This document shows positions 19,001 to 27,592 of a DNA stretch of 64,000 nucleotides, one piece after another. The first letter of the stretch is position 1. Each line of letters starts with the position of its first letter. The translations under genes and the position numbers were made by a program. Origin of the DNA: CAVTJX01 sp963735175 (GTDB lineage Bacteria > Electryoneota > RPQS01); the NCBI GenBank assembly GCA_963735175.1, contig CAVTJX010000003.1, forward strand, positions 1 through 64,000, in the 5' to 3' direction. The notes beneath the pieces were generated by a model. The model did no database searches and had not been told where the DNA came from. It worked only from the letters and a program-made list of their open reading frames with translations.

Positions 19001-21053
19001 CGTATTCGTGCTCGTCGCTGTGATGTCGATCCCGTCGAACAGCAGGTAGTTCGCGCCCACGAGGCGCAGTGTGCCGGTCGGGTTATGCGACGTCACCTCA
19101 ACCGGCTCGCTGGACGAGATTTCATAAAAGGTCACGATGTTCGTGGCGCTGACGCCGCCGATGAGGCCGATCGTCAGCGGTTCCGGATAGACGCCGCCGT
19201 GAACGAGAAACATCACCGGTCCGGCGACGCCGCGCGCATGCAGTTGCCCCACGGCCACGGCGAGCGTGGTAAACTCGAAGCCGTCACCCACTTCATAGGG
19301 ACCGTTCATCGCCTGGCCGACCACGACCACGGTATCGGCAAGACTGTCGTTGGCCAGCACGGCATCGTCCGTCAGGAACGAGCGCACCACGAGGGCGCCG
19401 GTGTCGGGAGCGAGCGGCGTGGTCCAGTCGAACCAGACGGTGTCGGTTTCATCTGGCAGCAGCGAAAGCAAAGTCGTGTCCTGCAGCACACCCTGGTAGA
19501 AGAGACGGATCGGGACGTTGGTCTGCGCAGCGCTGCCCCGGTTGGTGACGCGCGCCCCAACGGTGTAAGGCAGCAGTTCGCCGTAGATCGGCAGAATGTT
19601 CAGCAATTCCATTACGGCATATTCCGCGGTGGGCGCCGCATACGTGTATTCGTCGGCGCCGATGTCGGGCGGACTGAGCCGCGGCGCGGCGTCGATGTCG
19701 TCGGTAATCCAGGCGATCGGATTTCCGGCGTTGCTGAGAAAGCCGACGGTCGTCTGGATATGCAAATCGCTCGTGCTGACAAAGCCCGGATCGCCAAACA
19801 AGCCGTGATCTTCGAAGGGCGTTGCCGCTTGCAGCGCCGGGAGTGTGGTGTGCGGATTTCCCACGCCGAATGCGGCGAGGGTATAGTTGCTGCCACTCTC
19901 GTTGGTGTAAACGTTGTAATCGAGCACGTCCGGCTGGTAGGAAGCCAGCGAGCCGTAATAGCCGTAGACCGTGTTTGTCTGTTCGGGCCGAGTAGAAGAT
20001 GTTATTCTCGAACACGTGCGTGCCCGTTCCCGTGCTCTGGTAGACAAGGTAGACCGGACCCGTGCTGGCGATGTCGTCGACCCGGATACTGTTGTAATAA
20101 ACCCAGGCATTGCCGCTTTCCAGCGAGATGCCATGCACGACAGAATTGCCCGTGGTCTGAAAACCGTAGCAGAAATTGTTGTAAAGATAGACGTTGCCGA
20201 GCACCGACTTGATCCGCGCGAGGCCCGCGCCCACGCCGCCGCCGACGGAAATTATTTCGTGGACCTTGTTGCGGTAAAACAAGACGGAGTCGCCGGAAAG
20301 CTGCGTGTCGGCGTAAAAACCGTAAGCGCCGTCGGTCGTCGAACCGATGGATGTGAGCTGGATGTCGTTATCACGCGCGACGAGAGTTTTAACATAGGTG
20401 CAGTAGACCGCCGTGCGGATGTTCTGCATCGTGCAGTTTTCAATCAGAAAATCGCGCGACTGCTGCCCCGCCGCCGAGAGACTCGTCAGGTGGAAGGCCT
20501 TCCAGGCCGTGGTGAGTGTCAGGTTGCGGAAGACGTTGCTGTTGTTCAGCGAGCCGTACATATAGACGCAGTAATTCTGCGAGTTGCCGAAACCCGGCCC
20601 CGTGAACGTCGCGTTCAGAAAGCGGTTATTCTGCGACGTGTTCGTGATCCACACGCACTTCTGGGTGTTGCCGCCCGTGACGGCAAGGTCGATGCCGTCG
20701 AAAATGAAGTTGTCGCCGCCGCTCATTTTGAGCACGGCGTCGACCGCGGTCGGACCCGTATAATTCAAACGGGCCGTGCCCGAGGCGTCGCGGAAGGTAA
20801 TGGTGCTGGTGGGGCTGGCGCCGTTCACCTGATTCAGGATGATGGCTTCGTTGTAGTCGCCGCCGTAGACGTTGAAGACCACAGGCGCCGAAACGCCGCG
20901 CGAGTTCAGCGCCACGATCGCTTCGGTGATCGTCGGATAGTTCGCCGCGCCGCCGCCGACGTCGTATGACCCGGCCAACGGTTGTGCCCAAAGCACGCCC
21001 GGCAACATCAAACCCAACATCCCGATTCCGATCAGAACCCATAATCGCTTCAT
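16052..21053 (-). CDS. Giant exported protein: three tandem right-handed beta-helix modules (one frameshift)
   Basis: From ATG 21053, with AGGAGG about 10 bases upstream, the protein has a signal peptide (MKRLWVLIGIGMLGLMLPGVLWAQ) and about 1667 residues. It consists of three homologous modules of about 500 residues. Each opens with a PLAGxYDVGGG-like motif (PLAGSYDVGGG, MNGPYEVGDG, PLAGQYDLGGG) and runs through a pectate-lyase-type beta-helix with YNNxIYDF and YNSIRVDDIA rungs. Each then has a VAGDPxF...TDLHI element and closes with SPPDIGxDEY; between modules sits a CARDB/Ig-like linker (VRSFLTDDAVLANDSLADTVVVVG). A fibronectin-like domain ends the chain (GNMILRWNPAVNAVSYRI). A one-base insertion near 19978-19985 must be removed to join ENNIFYSAR to TNTVYGYYG. 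There is no YPNPFN sorting tail. Probably a surface or secreted carbohydrate-binding or structural protein; no catalytic residues assigned. Confidence 0.8.
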
Positions 21054-21135
21054 TGCGCACAACCCTCCTGAGGTGATCCGCCGACGTAATGTTCGGCCTT
21101 CATAGAGCAGCCCTAAAATCTGCATTATCCTCTTA

Positions 21136-21164
21136 AAGATACACACGGTGCCTCGTAGAGTCAA
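21136..21164 (-). promoter_or_regulatory. Sigma-70-like promoter for the giant beta-helix gene
   Basis: On the minus strand TTGACT (21159-21164), a 17-base spacer and TATCTT (21136-21141), about 80 bases upstream of the ATG at 21053. Spacing and boxes are close to consensus. The 21165-21550 stretch beyond it shows no gene. Confidence 0.5.
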
Positions 21165-21550
21165 GTGTCAGCATACACTTTAAGAATCCGTCATCCGCTG
21201 CTTAAATTGCTTTATCATTTATCGCCACTATGAAGTTGATGAAGCGGCCAGGCCTCACGCCGGGTCCGGGCCGCAGTCCTTGCCGCATCTCCCCGATTTC
21301 CGGCAATTTTCACAATTTCAGGAAGATCTGCACGGCTCCCGCCACCAAACCTGTGTGCTGGGGAAGGCACAGCCAAAAAGCACTGATCAAGTTCGATCGG
21401 CTTTATGTAACTGTCCCACAGCGTGAAGGCAGGGGTTCCTAATCTCCATTATCGGCGGCAAAGTGTCGCGAGTCGAGCCATCACAGCCATGAAAATGCAT
21501 AGATAATGCCAATCCCATCAGATTATTTTGCTGCATGCCTCCTTTCGGCG

Positions 21551-21579
21551 AAAAAAAAGCGGGCATGCGAGCCCGCTTT
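21551..21579 (-). terminator. Intrinsic terminator of the sorted secreted protein gene
   Basis: On the minus strand AAAGCGGGC, loop TCGCAT, GCCCGCTTT, then a run of T; it lies 26 bases after the stop codon at 21605. Confidence 0.9.
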
Positions 21580-21604
21580 CCGCCAGAATGGTGTGCGCAC
21601 ACGA

Positions 21605-23609
21605 TTACTTCAGCAAAATCAGTTTTCGCGTTGTGATTTCCCCGTCTGCTTCTAAGCGTACGAAATAGATTCCCGTGGCCATTGCGCCGCCATGCAGACC
21701 GATGCGATGCGTACCAGCATTTTGTGTGCCGCCTGCCAGGGCGGCAATTTCTTGCCCTAACGTGTTCAAAATTACAAGCCGCACGGCAGCGGTGCGAGGC
21801 AGCGTGTATGTGACCGTTGCCCGGGCATTGAAGGGATTCGGATAGACGCCGAGATCAAAGCGAAGGGGTACGATGAAAAGCTCTTCCGCACGGCTCGGCT
21901 CGAACAGGACATGCAGCGTGTCCCGCACCGCCGGGTCGAGCGGTTGCTGCGCGTAGTCCACGAGTTCGAGGATGATTTCGTTGTCTCCGTCCTGCAAGGC
22001 AGCCAGCGAGACCGGATTTAGCGTCGTGTGCCATGCCACCGTGTCGCCATTGACGATGACGGCGACCACGCCGTCGCCGCCGGCCGCCGCCACAAGGAAA
22101 TGCTCCACGCTGAACGCCACCGCTTGCGGCAAAACGGCGACCATCGTGCTCTCGGCGGGCGCCGTAATGCTGATGGCCGCCGGCACGGGTGTCAATGGTC
22201 CCAGCGTACCCGTGGGATTCACGTTCTGCAGATAGATGTCGCCTTCATCGTGACGCATGTCCCACCACACGGCGACGACTTGCCCGGCGGCGTTAACGGC
22301 CGTGGCAAGATAGGCCTTGGCGCTTTCTACGGCGCTGAGAGTATTGGTGTAAGGGGCGGGCCAGACAGGCAAGCCCTCGCTATCCACGCGAAACGCAAGC
22401 AGTCGACTGGCCGCTCCCGTGGCGGCAAAACGCCGGAAATAGGTGACGATGGCGCCGTTATCCTGCGGTTGCGCGACGATGCTCAGGCACTGTTCGGCAG
22501 CGAGTGGCATAAAGGCGACTCCGGTTCCCCACTGCAATGCGCCGGCGGCGTTCAACTTCTGCCCACCCACGCCCCAGGTGCTTTGATTCAGACCGGAGAT
22601 CTGGTAAAAGAGCAGCACGTCGCTGCCGCCCGGCACACGCACGAAGGTGGGGTTCATCTGCATTTCGCCGGTCGTCGTTGCCACCTGCACGCCGTTGGCG
22701 GTCCAGGCCGCCGTGCCGTTGGTCGCCACGTGCTGTGCGTATGCGTGATAGGTGCTGAGGTCGGGGGCGGCAGACCAGCAGGCGTAGGCGCCGCCGGCGC
22801 TGTCGGCCATGATCTCGGGAATGGCCTGCGGACTGATGCCGTCCGTGGCGGCGATCAATACGCCGCTGTCGCCCCAGAGTGGCGCGCCGGTGGCGCTGAA
22901 TTTCTGCATGTAGAGATGCCGCGGGCTCGACGGCTCATGCCCCATGTGGCGCAAATAGAGCAGGATCACGCCGTCGCTTTCCGCGGCGACGATGCGCGGG
23001 CGCGAAAGCGCGATGCTGTCCGTCAGCGTGATCGTCGCCGGACTCCACAGGTCCTGGCCGACGCTGCTCAGCTTTCGCAGATGGATGACCGTCGTCGTGT
23101 CGCGATCCTCGCTCCAGGCGATAACCGCGTTATTGCCGGTAGTGCCCACGATGCGTGGATCAGGTTCGACGTTAGTGTTGTTCGAAACGGTGAAGCCGTT
23201 AATGCCCCACATGAATTGCCCGCTGGGGGAAATGCGGTAGGCAAAAAATATCGCCGTCGTCGCCGTTGCGGATATCGTTGAGGGCGATAAGCACATTGCC
23301 GCCCCCGTCCACTTTCAAATCGTAGTCGGTCAGCACCGTGTCCTGCTCATGAGTGCTGACGGGCAGTCCGGCTGACCATTGCAGCACGCCCGCCGCGTTC
23401 ACGCGCTGCATGAACGTGTCGAAATTGCCTTCCCACGCATCCTGATAGACGATGACACAACCGCCGTCGGGCGTAGCCGCGATTTGGGGCCGCGTCTGCT
23501 CGTGCACGCGCCCGGCCACCATCCGGTTCGAATTCGGCAGCGCCGGCCACTGCCCAACGGCTACCCCCGCGAGCAGCACTCCCAACAAACCGCAAAGAAG
23601 ACGTTTCAT
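21605..23609 (-). CDS. Secreted protein with repeats and type IX-like sorting domain (one frameshift)
   Basis: From ATG 23609 the protein has a signal peptide (MKRLLCGLLGVLLAGVAVGQ) and a series of about 45-50-residue repeats with the pattern QxxNAAGxLxWxxG...GGxxVxWxDxR, seen also in the protein at 49821-52948. An Ig-like region follows (AISITAPAEST...VIVNGDTVAWHTTLNPV), then the C-terminal sorting domain: LGVYPNPFNARATVTYTLP, LVILNTLGQEIAAL, GIYFVRLEADGEITTRKLILLK. About 668 residues. The frame breaks at a T run near 23250 (DGDIF|AYRIS); reading five T instead of six restores it, which fits a homopolymer error. Likely exported through the outer membrane and either released or surface-attached. 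No enzymatic motif is seen. Confidence 0.82.
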
Positions 23610-23668
23610 GCTGTTCACCCTCCCTTGAAAAATGAAAATAAAAAATGAAATAGGATTGGAAATACTGC

Positions 23669-23833
23669 CTGTCGCCGTCGTGGCCTTCAAGGCCGCGATG
23701 ATACGGGAGCCGTCGCCGTCATGGCCTTCAAGGCCGCGATGATACGGGAGCCGTCGCCGTCATGGCCTTCAAGGCCGCGATGATACGGGAGCCGTCGCCG
23801 TCGTGGCCTTCAAGGCCGCGATGATACGGAGTA
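23669..23833. repeat. Four tandem copies of a 41-bp intergenic repeat
   Basis: The word GTCGCCGTC recurs at 23671, 23712, 23753 and 23794, exactly 41 bases apart. Each unit contains the inverted repeat GGCCTTCAAGGCC and GCGATGATACGG. Copies differ only at a few positions (GTGG/ATGG; the last unit is shortened to GATACGGAG). The array fills the gap between two minus-strand secreted-protein genes. The unit is not a multiple of three, so it is not coding. Confidence 0.92.
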
Positions 23834-23896
23834 GGCGCCTGCCTTCCGGCTTTTCACCAGCTACATCCGCGCAACCCGGCCGAAAAGCGCGGGGCT

Positions 23897-25324
23897 TCAG
23901 CGCAAATGCAGGATCGGTACCCGTTGTGTGATGTCGCGCCCCTCCACCGACAGGAAATATGCACCCGAGGGAAGTTGGCTCAGGCTTTGGTCGGCGATGG
24001 AAACGCGCCGCGCGCCCTGTGACAATTGCTGCGTCCACACAGTACGGCCCAGCAGGTCATAGATCGTCAACGCTTGGGCCGACGTGGGCAGTTCGAGGTT
24101 CAGAGAGGAAGTAAAGGGATTGGGATAGGCAGAAATCATCGCTGTCTGCGGCGGGCGGGGATTCTCCGCCGCATCATTGGGTGGGGGAAAACCATACGCG
24201 TAAAGCCGGAGCTGCAGGTACAACTCGCCTTGATCTGCGCACATAGCAGTGAAGGCAAATTGGCCGCTATCCATCGCGACAATCGAAAAGCTACCGGCAC
24301 GCGTCAAGGGATCAATGACGGCAGGTGTTTGGACCCAAGTGCCGTCAGCGGCGCGATATGCCCATCTCATTCCGGGGTAACGATTCCATATAAAAAGGCA
24401 ATTCCCTGCCGAATCGGTCCGCATCGTGCCGTAACCACCGAATGACGAATCGAGCGTATAAGCTTCCTGCACCTGCAAGGACGAGTCGAGGCGGATATAA
24501 GCGAGGTCCACCGTGTCCGAACTGACCATAAAATGAAAGTCGTAGTTGGCATCAATCCCGAAGTCATGGACATACCATGAGGAAACGTCTTGTCCGAAGG
24601 GATGATAGACCGTTTGGCTGGTGTCCTCGCCAAAGCGGACCAGCAGAATCTCGGTGCCGGGAAAAAGATCATTCCGCATGGCTGCCCAGGGAACACCGTC
24701 CGGCCCGAGGTGGATCTCCGGATCTACGCCCAACGTCACGCCGTCAATGGGCTGGTGCCAGATCTGGGTGTCGGGCCCGGTCACTTTGAACCGGTAGTAG
24801 TAGAACGGTTCCACATTGCCCACCAAGTGGATGGTCTGGTCGGACGCGCGGTAGGCGGCGGACAAATCCCAACTGGGCGGGCCTTCGCCGCCGCCGGGAT
24901 ACCCCAGCAAGGTGGTCGGCATGATTACGTTCCCGTCGGAGCCATGCCCGGACAGGTACAGACCGTGCCGCCAGTCCGGCCCTTGCCTCTGGCTGAATAC
25001 ACACCAGGAATTCGCGCCATCACCGACCACCGACGTGAAAAACGGGAGACACTGCGGATCGGCAAAGGCGTCGAGCCGCATCGTATCCGTGAGCACCTGA
25101 CCGTAGATATCCGTGCGCAGATAATACGTTCTATGATTGGTAACGCTGCTTCCCATCCAGGCAATGAAATAATGATGAACGTGGCCGAGCGTGTCCATCA
25201 CGGAGCCACATTGCCGGACCTGTCCCGCCGGAGGGAAATCGGTCAGTTGGTACGACTGCCATTCCTGCGCCCACCCCGAGGAAGCGCACCAAAACATGAT
25301 GAAGAGGCACAGACAAGCTTTCAT
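23897..25324 (-). CDS. Secreted protein with type IX-like sorting domain (475 aa)
   Basis: From ATG 25324 (AGAGG about 10 bases upstream) the protein has a signal peptide (MKACLCLFIMFWCASSGWAQ). It then has about 370 residues rich in aromatic and Gly/Asp residues, with propeller-like segments (SAAYRASDQTIHLVGNVEP, IHLGPDGVPWAAMRNDLFPG), and a C-terminal sorting domain: MISAYPNPFTSSLNLELP, ALTIYDLLGRTVWTQQL, LPSGAYFLSVEGRDITQRVPILHLR. The reading frame is intact. The terminal residues (ILHLR) depart from the LLK ending of the other members. No function can be assigned beyond export. A terminator-like hairpin lies in its 5' leader. Confidence 0.8.
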   Translation of the reverse strand: MKACLCLFIMFWCASSGWAQEWQSYQLTDFPPAGQVRQCGSVMDTLGHVHHYFIAWMGSSVTNHRTYYLRTDIYGQVLTDTMRLDAFADPQCLPFFTSVVGDGANSWCVFSQRQGPDWRHGLYLSGHGSDGNVIMPTTLLGYPGGGEGPPSWDLSAAYRASDQTIHLVGNVEPFYYYRFKVTGPDTQIWHQPIDGVTLGVDPEIHLGPDGVPWAAMRNDLFPGTEILLVRFGEDTSQTVYHPFGQDVSSWYVHDFGIDANYDFHFMVSSDTVDLAYIRLDSSLQVQEAYTLDSSFGGYGTMRTDSAGNCLFIWNRYPGMRWAYRAADGTWVQTPAVIDPLTRAGSFSIVAMDSGQFAFTAMCADQGELYLQLRLYAYGFPPPNDAAENPRPPQTAMISAYPNPFTSSLNLELPTSAQALTIYDLLGRTVWTQQLSQGARRVSIADQSLSQLPSGAYFLSVEGRDITQRVPILHLR

Positions 25325-25346
25325 GGATTGTTTACCTCTAAGTACA

Positions 25347-25377
25347 GAAAAAGCCCTGCCGAGAGCACGGCAAGGCT
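25347..25377 (-). promoter_or_regulatory. Terminator-like hairpin in the 5' leader (possible attenuator)
   Basis: On the minus strand AGCCTTGCCG, loop TGCTCT, CGGCAGGGCT, then TTTTT, ending about 25 bases before the ATG at 25324. The nearest upstream gene (25806) runs the other way, so this hairpin cannot terminate an earlier gene on this strand and may act on the leader itself. The 25380-25805 stretch upstream is AT-rich and shows no gene. Confidence 0.4.
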
Positions 25378-25805
25378 CAGAAAAAAAATCTACCGTCGAC
25401 AACACACCGCAGCATTCATCCATCTTGGCCGCCCCTCCCAAGGTTGCCCGATCAATGGTTGCACGAGGTAAGATACGCCCCTGTGGGACAATGTCAAGTA
25501 GTTTGCGTGAGATTTCGCAGCCACCAAGTAGAGCATTGTAGATGCAACCTGATATTACCTCATCAGTTGGTTCTTTATGCCGCCGAAAAAAAACGTTGCT
25601 TTTCCCGAATCCAATAGCTATGTTTTAAATGCCATATTATCTAACAATTAAATTGATCAAACCGGATCAGTCTTGAACATTCATCAGGACTGTTCCACTA
25701 TGGACAATCTGCTCTGTTTTTTGCGTGTCTAAGAAGAGCTAATTCATTGCTTTCCTTCGCTATTTATACCCTTAGAAGCGATCCGACGCATCACCGGGGT
25801 GTGCT

Positions 25806-26870
25806 GTGAGCCTGCCGCTTGTTACCTTCGTTTTGCCGGAGAAGAGCGAGCGGCCAACCGGCGGTAACCACTTCAACCGGCTGCTGCTGGCGGCGCTCAA
25901 GGCGGCGGGAGAACCGGTGCGCGAAATGCGCTTCGCCGAACTCCTGCGTTTGCCGCGCGAGGCCGCGCCGCCCGTGGTGTTTGCCGACGGGCTGTTGTTT
26001 GTGCTCACTGCCGAACTGCGAAACGCCGTGCCGAACGCGCCGCTGTTCTGGATCGTGCATTATTTTCCCAGCCTCAGCGCCGCCCTCGATGCCCCGACGC
26101 GCACGCTCTGGCAGCAGGTGGAACTTGCGGCCTACGAGGCGGCGGCGGGCTTCCTCGTCACCAGTGAATTCGCGCGCAGCGAACTACGCGCGCGCGGCGT
26201 GGGGCATAAACCGATTCTGCTCGTCCCGCCCGCGCTCGCCCTCGAAGCCGGCTATGTGCGCGTGCCCTCCGACCGGCTGCGCGCGCTGATGGTCGCGAAT
26301 CTGACGGCGAACAAAGGCATCCGCGAGTTTTTGAGTACGCTGGGCGATGAGCTGACGCGCGACCTGCGCCTGCATATTGAAATCGTAGGCCGTGAAGATC
26401 TCGAGCCTGAATATGCCCGCGCCTGCCGCCAACTGGTGCGCGCACACCCGCAACTGCAAAATCGCGTGCGTTTTCTCGGTGAAGTCGCGGGGGACGCGCT
26501 CCGCCGCAGTTACGCGCGCAGCAATCTCTTCATCTCCGCCTCCGCCACGGAAGGCTTCGGCATGGCGCTCGACGAAGCGCGCTCCTTTGGGCTGCCGATC
26601 TTTGCGCTCGCCGGCGGCAACTCGCGGGCGCACGTTGAACCCGGCGGCAACGGCGAATTGTTTGAATCGCTGGGCGCGCTGGCCGAGGCGTGCGTCAATC
26701 TCGCCCGCGAGCCGAAACGGTTAGGATCCTATCTGCGCGAAGCCGTGCGGCTGCGGCCGCGCGAACGCTATACCTGGGCCGACGCCGCGCGCGCATTTGT
26801 GCAACAGCTCGAACCGCTCTTGGTCAGTGGGGAGGCGCGCACCCCGCTGCCCCGGGAGATCCAGCCATGA
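25806..26870 (+). CDS. GT4-like glycosyltransferase (354 aa)
   Basis: A predicted GT-B fold enzyme that transfers a sugar from a nucleotide sugar. It starts at GTG 25806. The N-terminal half has the acceptor-side pattern KSERPTGGNHFNRLLLAAL and the linker TSEFARSELRARGV (about residue 118). The C-terminal half has the donor-binding pattern LMVANLTANKGIREFL, VRFLGEVAGDALRRSYARSNLFISASATEGFGMALDEARSFGLPI and the E-x7-E type region (EGFGMALDEA). The gene overlaps the uspA start by four bases (ATGA), so the two are co-translated. No other wall or exopolysaccharide genes are adjacent, so the product cannot be inferred. Confidence 0.85.
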   Translation: MSLPLVTFVLPEKSERPTGGNHFNRLLLAALKAAGEPVREMRFAELLRLPREAAPPVVFADGLLFVLTAELRNAVPNAPLFWIVHYFPSLSAALDAPTRTLWQQVELAAYEAAAGFLVTSEFARSELRARGVGHKPILLVPPALALEAGYVRVPSDRLRALMVANLTANKGIREFLSTLGDELTRDLRLHIEIVGREDLEPEYARACRQLVRAHPQLQNRVRFLGEVAGDALRRSYARSNLFISASATEGFGMALDEARSFGLPIFALAGGNSRAHVEPGGNGELFESLGALAEACVNLAREPKRLGSYLREAVRLRPRERYTWADAARAFVQQLEPLLVSGEARTPLPREIQP

Positions 26871-27340
26871 GCCCGTTTCATAAAATTCTCTGCCCCGTGG
26901 ATTTCAGCACCCCCGGCCACGCCGCGCTGACGACGGCGGCGGCGCTGGCCCAGCAGTTTGCAGCCGAGTTGTGGGTGATCCACGTCGTGATGCCCGTGAC
27001 GTCCATGCCCGTGCCCACCGTCTTCCCCGAAGCGGTCAACGTGCCCGGAGTGCAACTCGAAATGGAAACCGCCGCCCGGCAGGCGTTGGATGACACCCTC
27101 GCCAATCATGTTCCCGCCGCTGTGCGTGCCCACTCCATGGTTCTGGAGGGCGATCCCGCCGACGAGATCGAGCGCTTCGTCCCGGATCATGGCATTGACC
27201 TGATCGTGATCTCCACGCATGGCCACAGCGGCCTCGAACGGCTGATGTTCGGCTCCGTTGCCCAGCGCGTGATCCGCGCCGCCCCCTGCGCGGTACTCTC
27301 GATCCGCGCCAAACCGGCGAAAGCCCATCACGAAAAGTGA
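26867..27340 (+). CDS. Universal stress protein, UspA family
   Basis: A 157-residue single Usp domain from ATG 26867, which overlaps the glycosyltransferase stop (ATGA) and has GGGAG upstream. It has the opening FHKILCPVDFSTPGHAALTTAAALA, a long central helix region (EMETAARQALDDTL), and the C-terminal nucleotide-binding pattern DLIVISTHGHSGLERLMFGSVAQRVIRAAPCAVLSIR, which resembles the G-x2-G...GS loop of ATP-binding members. Usp proteins are small cytoplasmic dimers linked to stress survival. A strong terminator follows. Confidence 0.92.
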   Translation: MSPFHKILCPVDFSTPGHAALTTAAALAQQFAAELWVIHVVMPVTSMPVPTVFPEAVNVPGVQLEMETAARQALDDTLANHVPAAVRAHSMVLEGDPADEIERFVPDHGIDLIVISTHGHSGLERLMFGSVAQRVIRAAPCAVLSIRAKPAKAHHEK

Positions 27341-27370
27341 GCGGCGAAGCCCGCGATAATTCGCTCCCGG

Positions 27371-27400
27371 CAAACGGCGGCCTCCGGCCGCCGTTTGTTT
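27371..27400 (+). terminator. Intrinsic terminator after uspA
   Basis: CAAACGGCGGCC (27371-27382), loop TCC, GGCCGCCGTTTG (27386-27397), then TTT. A perfect 12-bp stem. Confidence 0.85.
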
Positions 27401-27506
27401 CTGGCCATGGAGCGTTTCGCAAGGCTGATGTCGAATCGATCTCCCCGGCGGAATGACGTCGTGGCGCCGAAACGCAGAACCGGCGCCGCGGCTCCGAGAA
27501 TGTAAA

Positions 27507-27533
27507 GCGGGCGGCCCTCAACGGACCGCCCGC
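27507..27533 (-). terminator. Hairpin terminator of the M3 peptidase gene
   Basis: On the minus strand GCGGGCGG pairs with CCGCCCGC across an 11-base loop, followed by TTTACATT. It lies about 60 bases after the stop codon at 27593. Confidence 0.65.
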
Positions 27534-27592
27534 CTGCATGCTGGAGGATGAAGCCCTCTTGCTCTTCATCCTCGATACTTCTTACTTCATAC

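Noticed and set aside
18842..20212. Long plus-strand ORF of 456 codons
   Set aside because: Shadow of the beta-helix gene on the other strand; the minus reading has repeats, a signal peptide and a family match.
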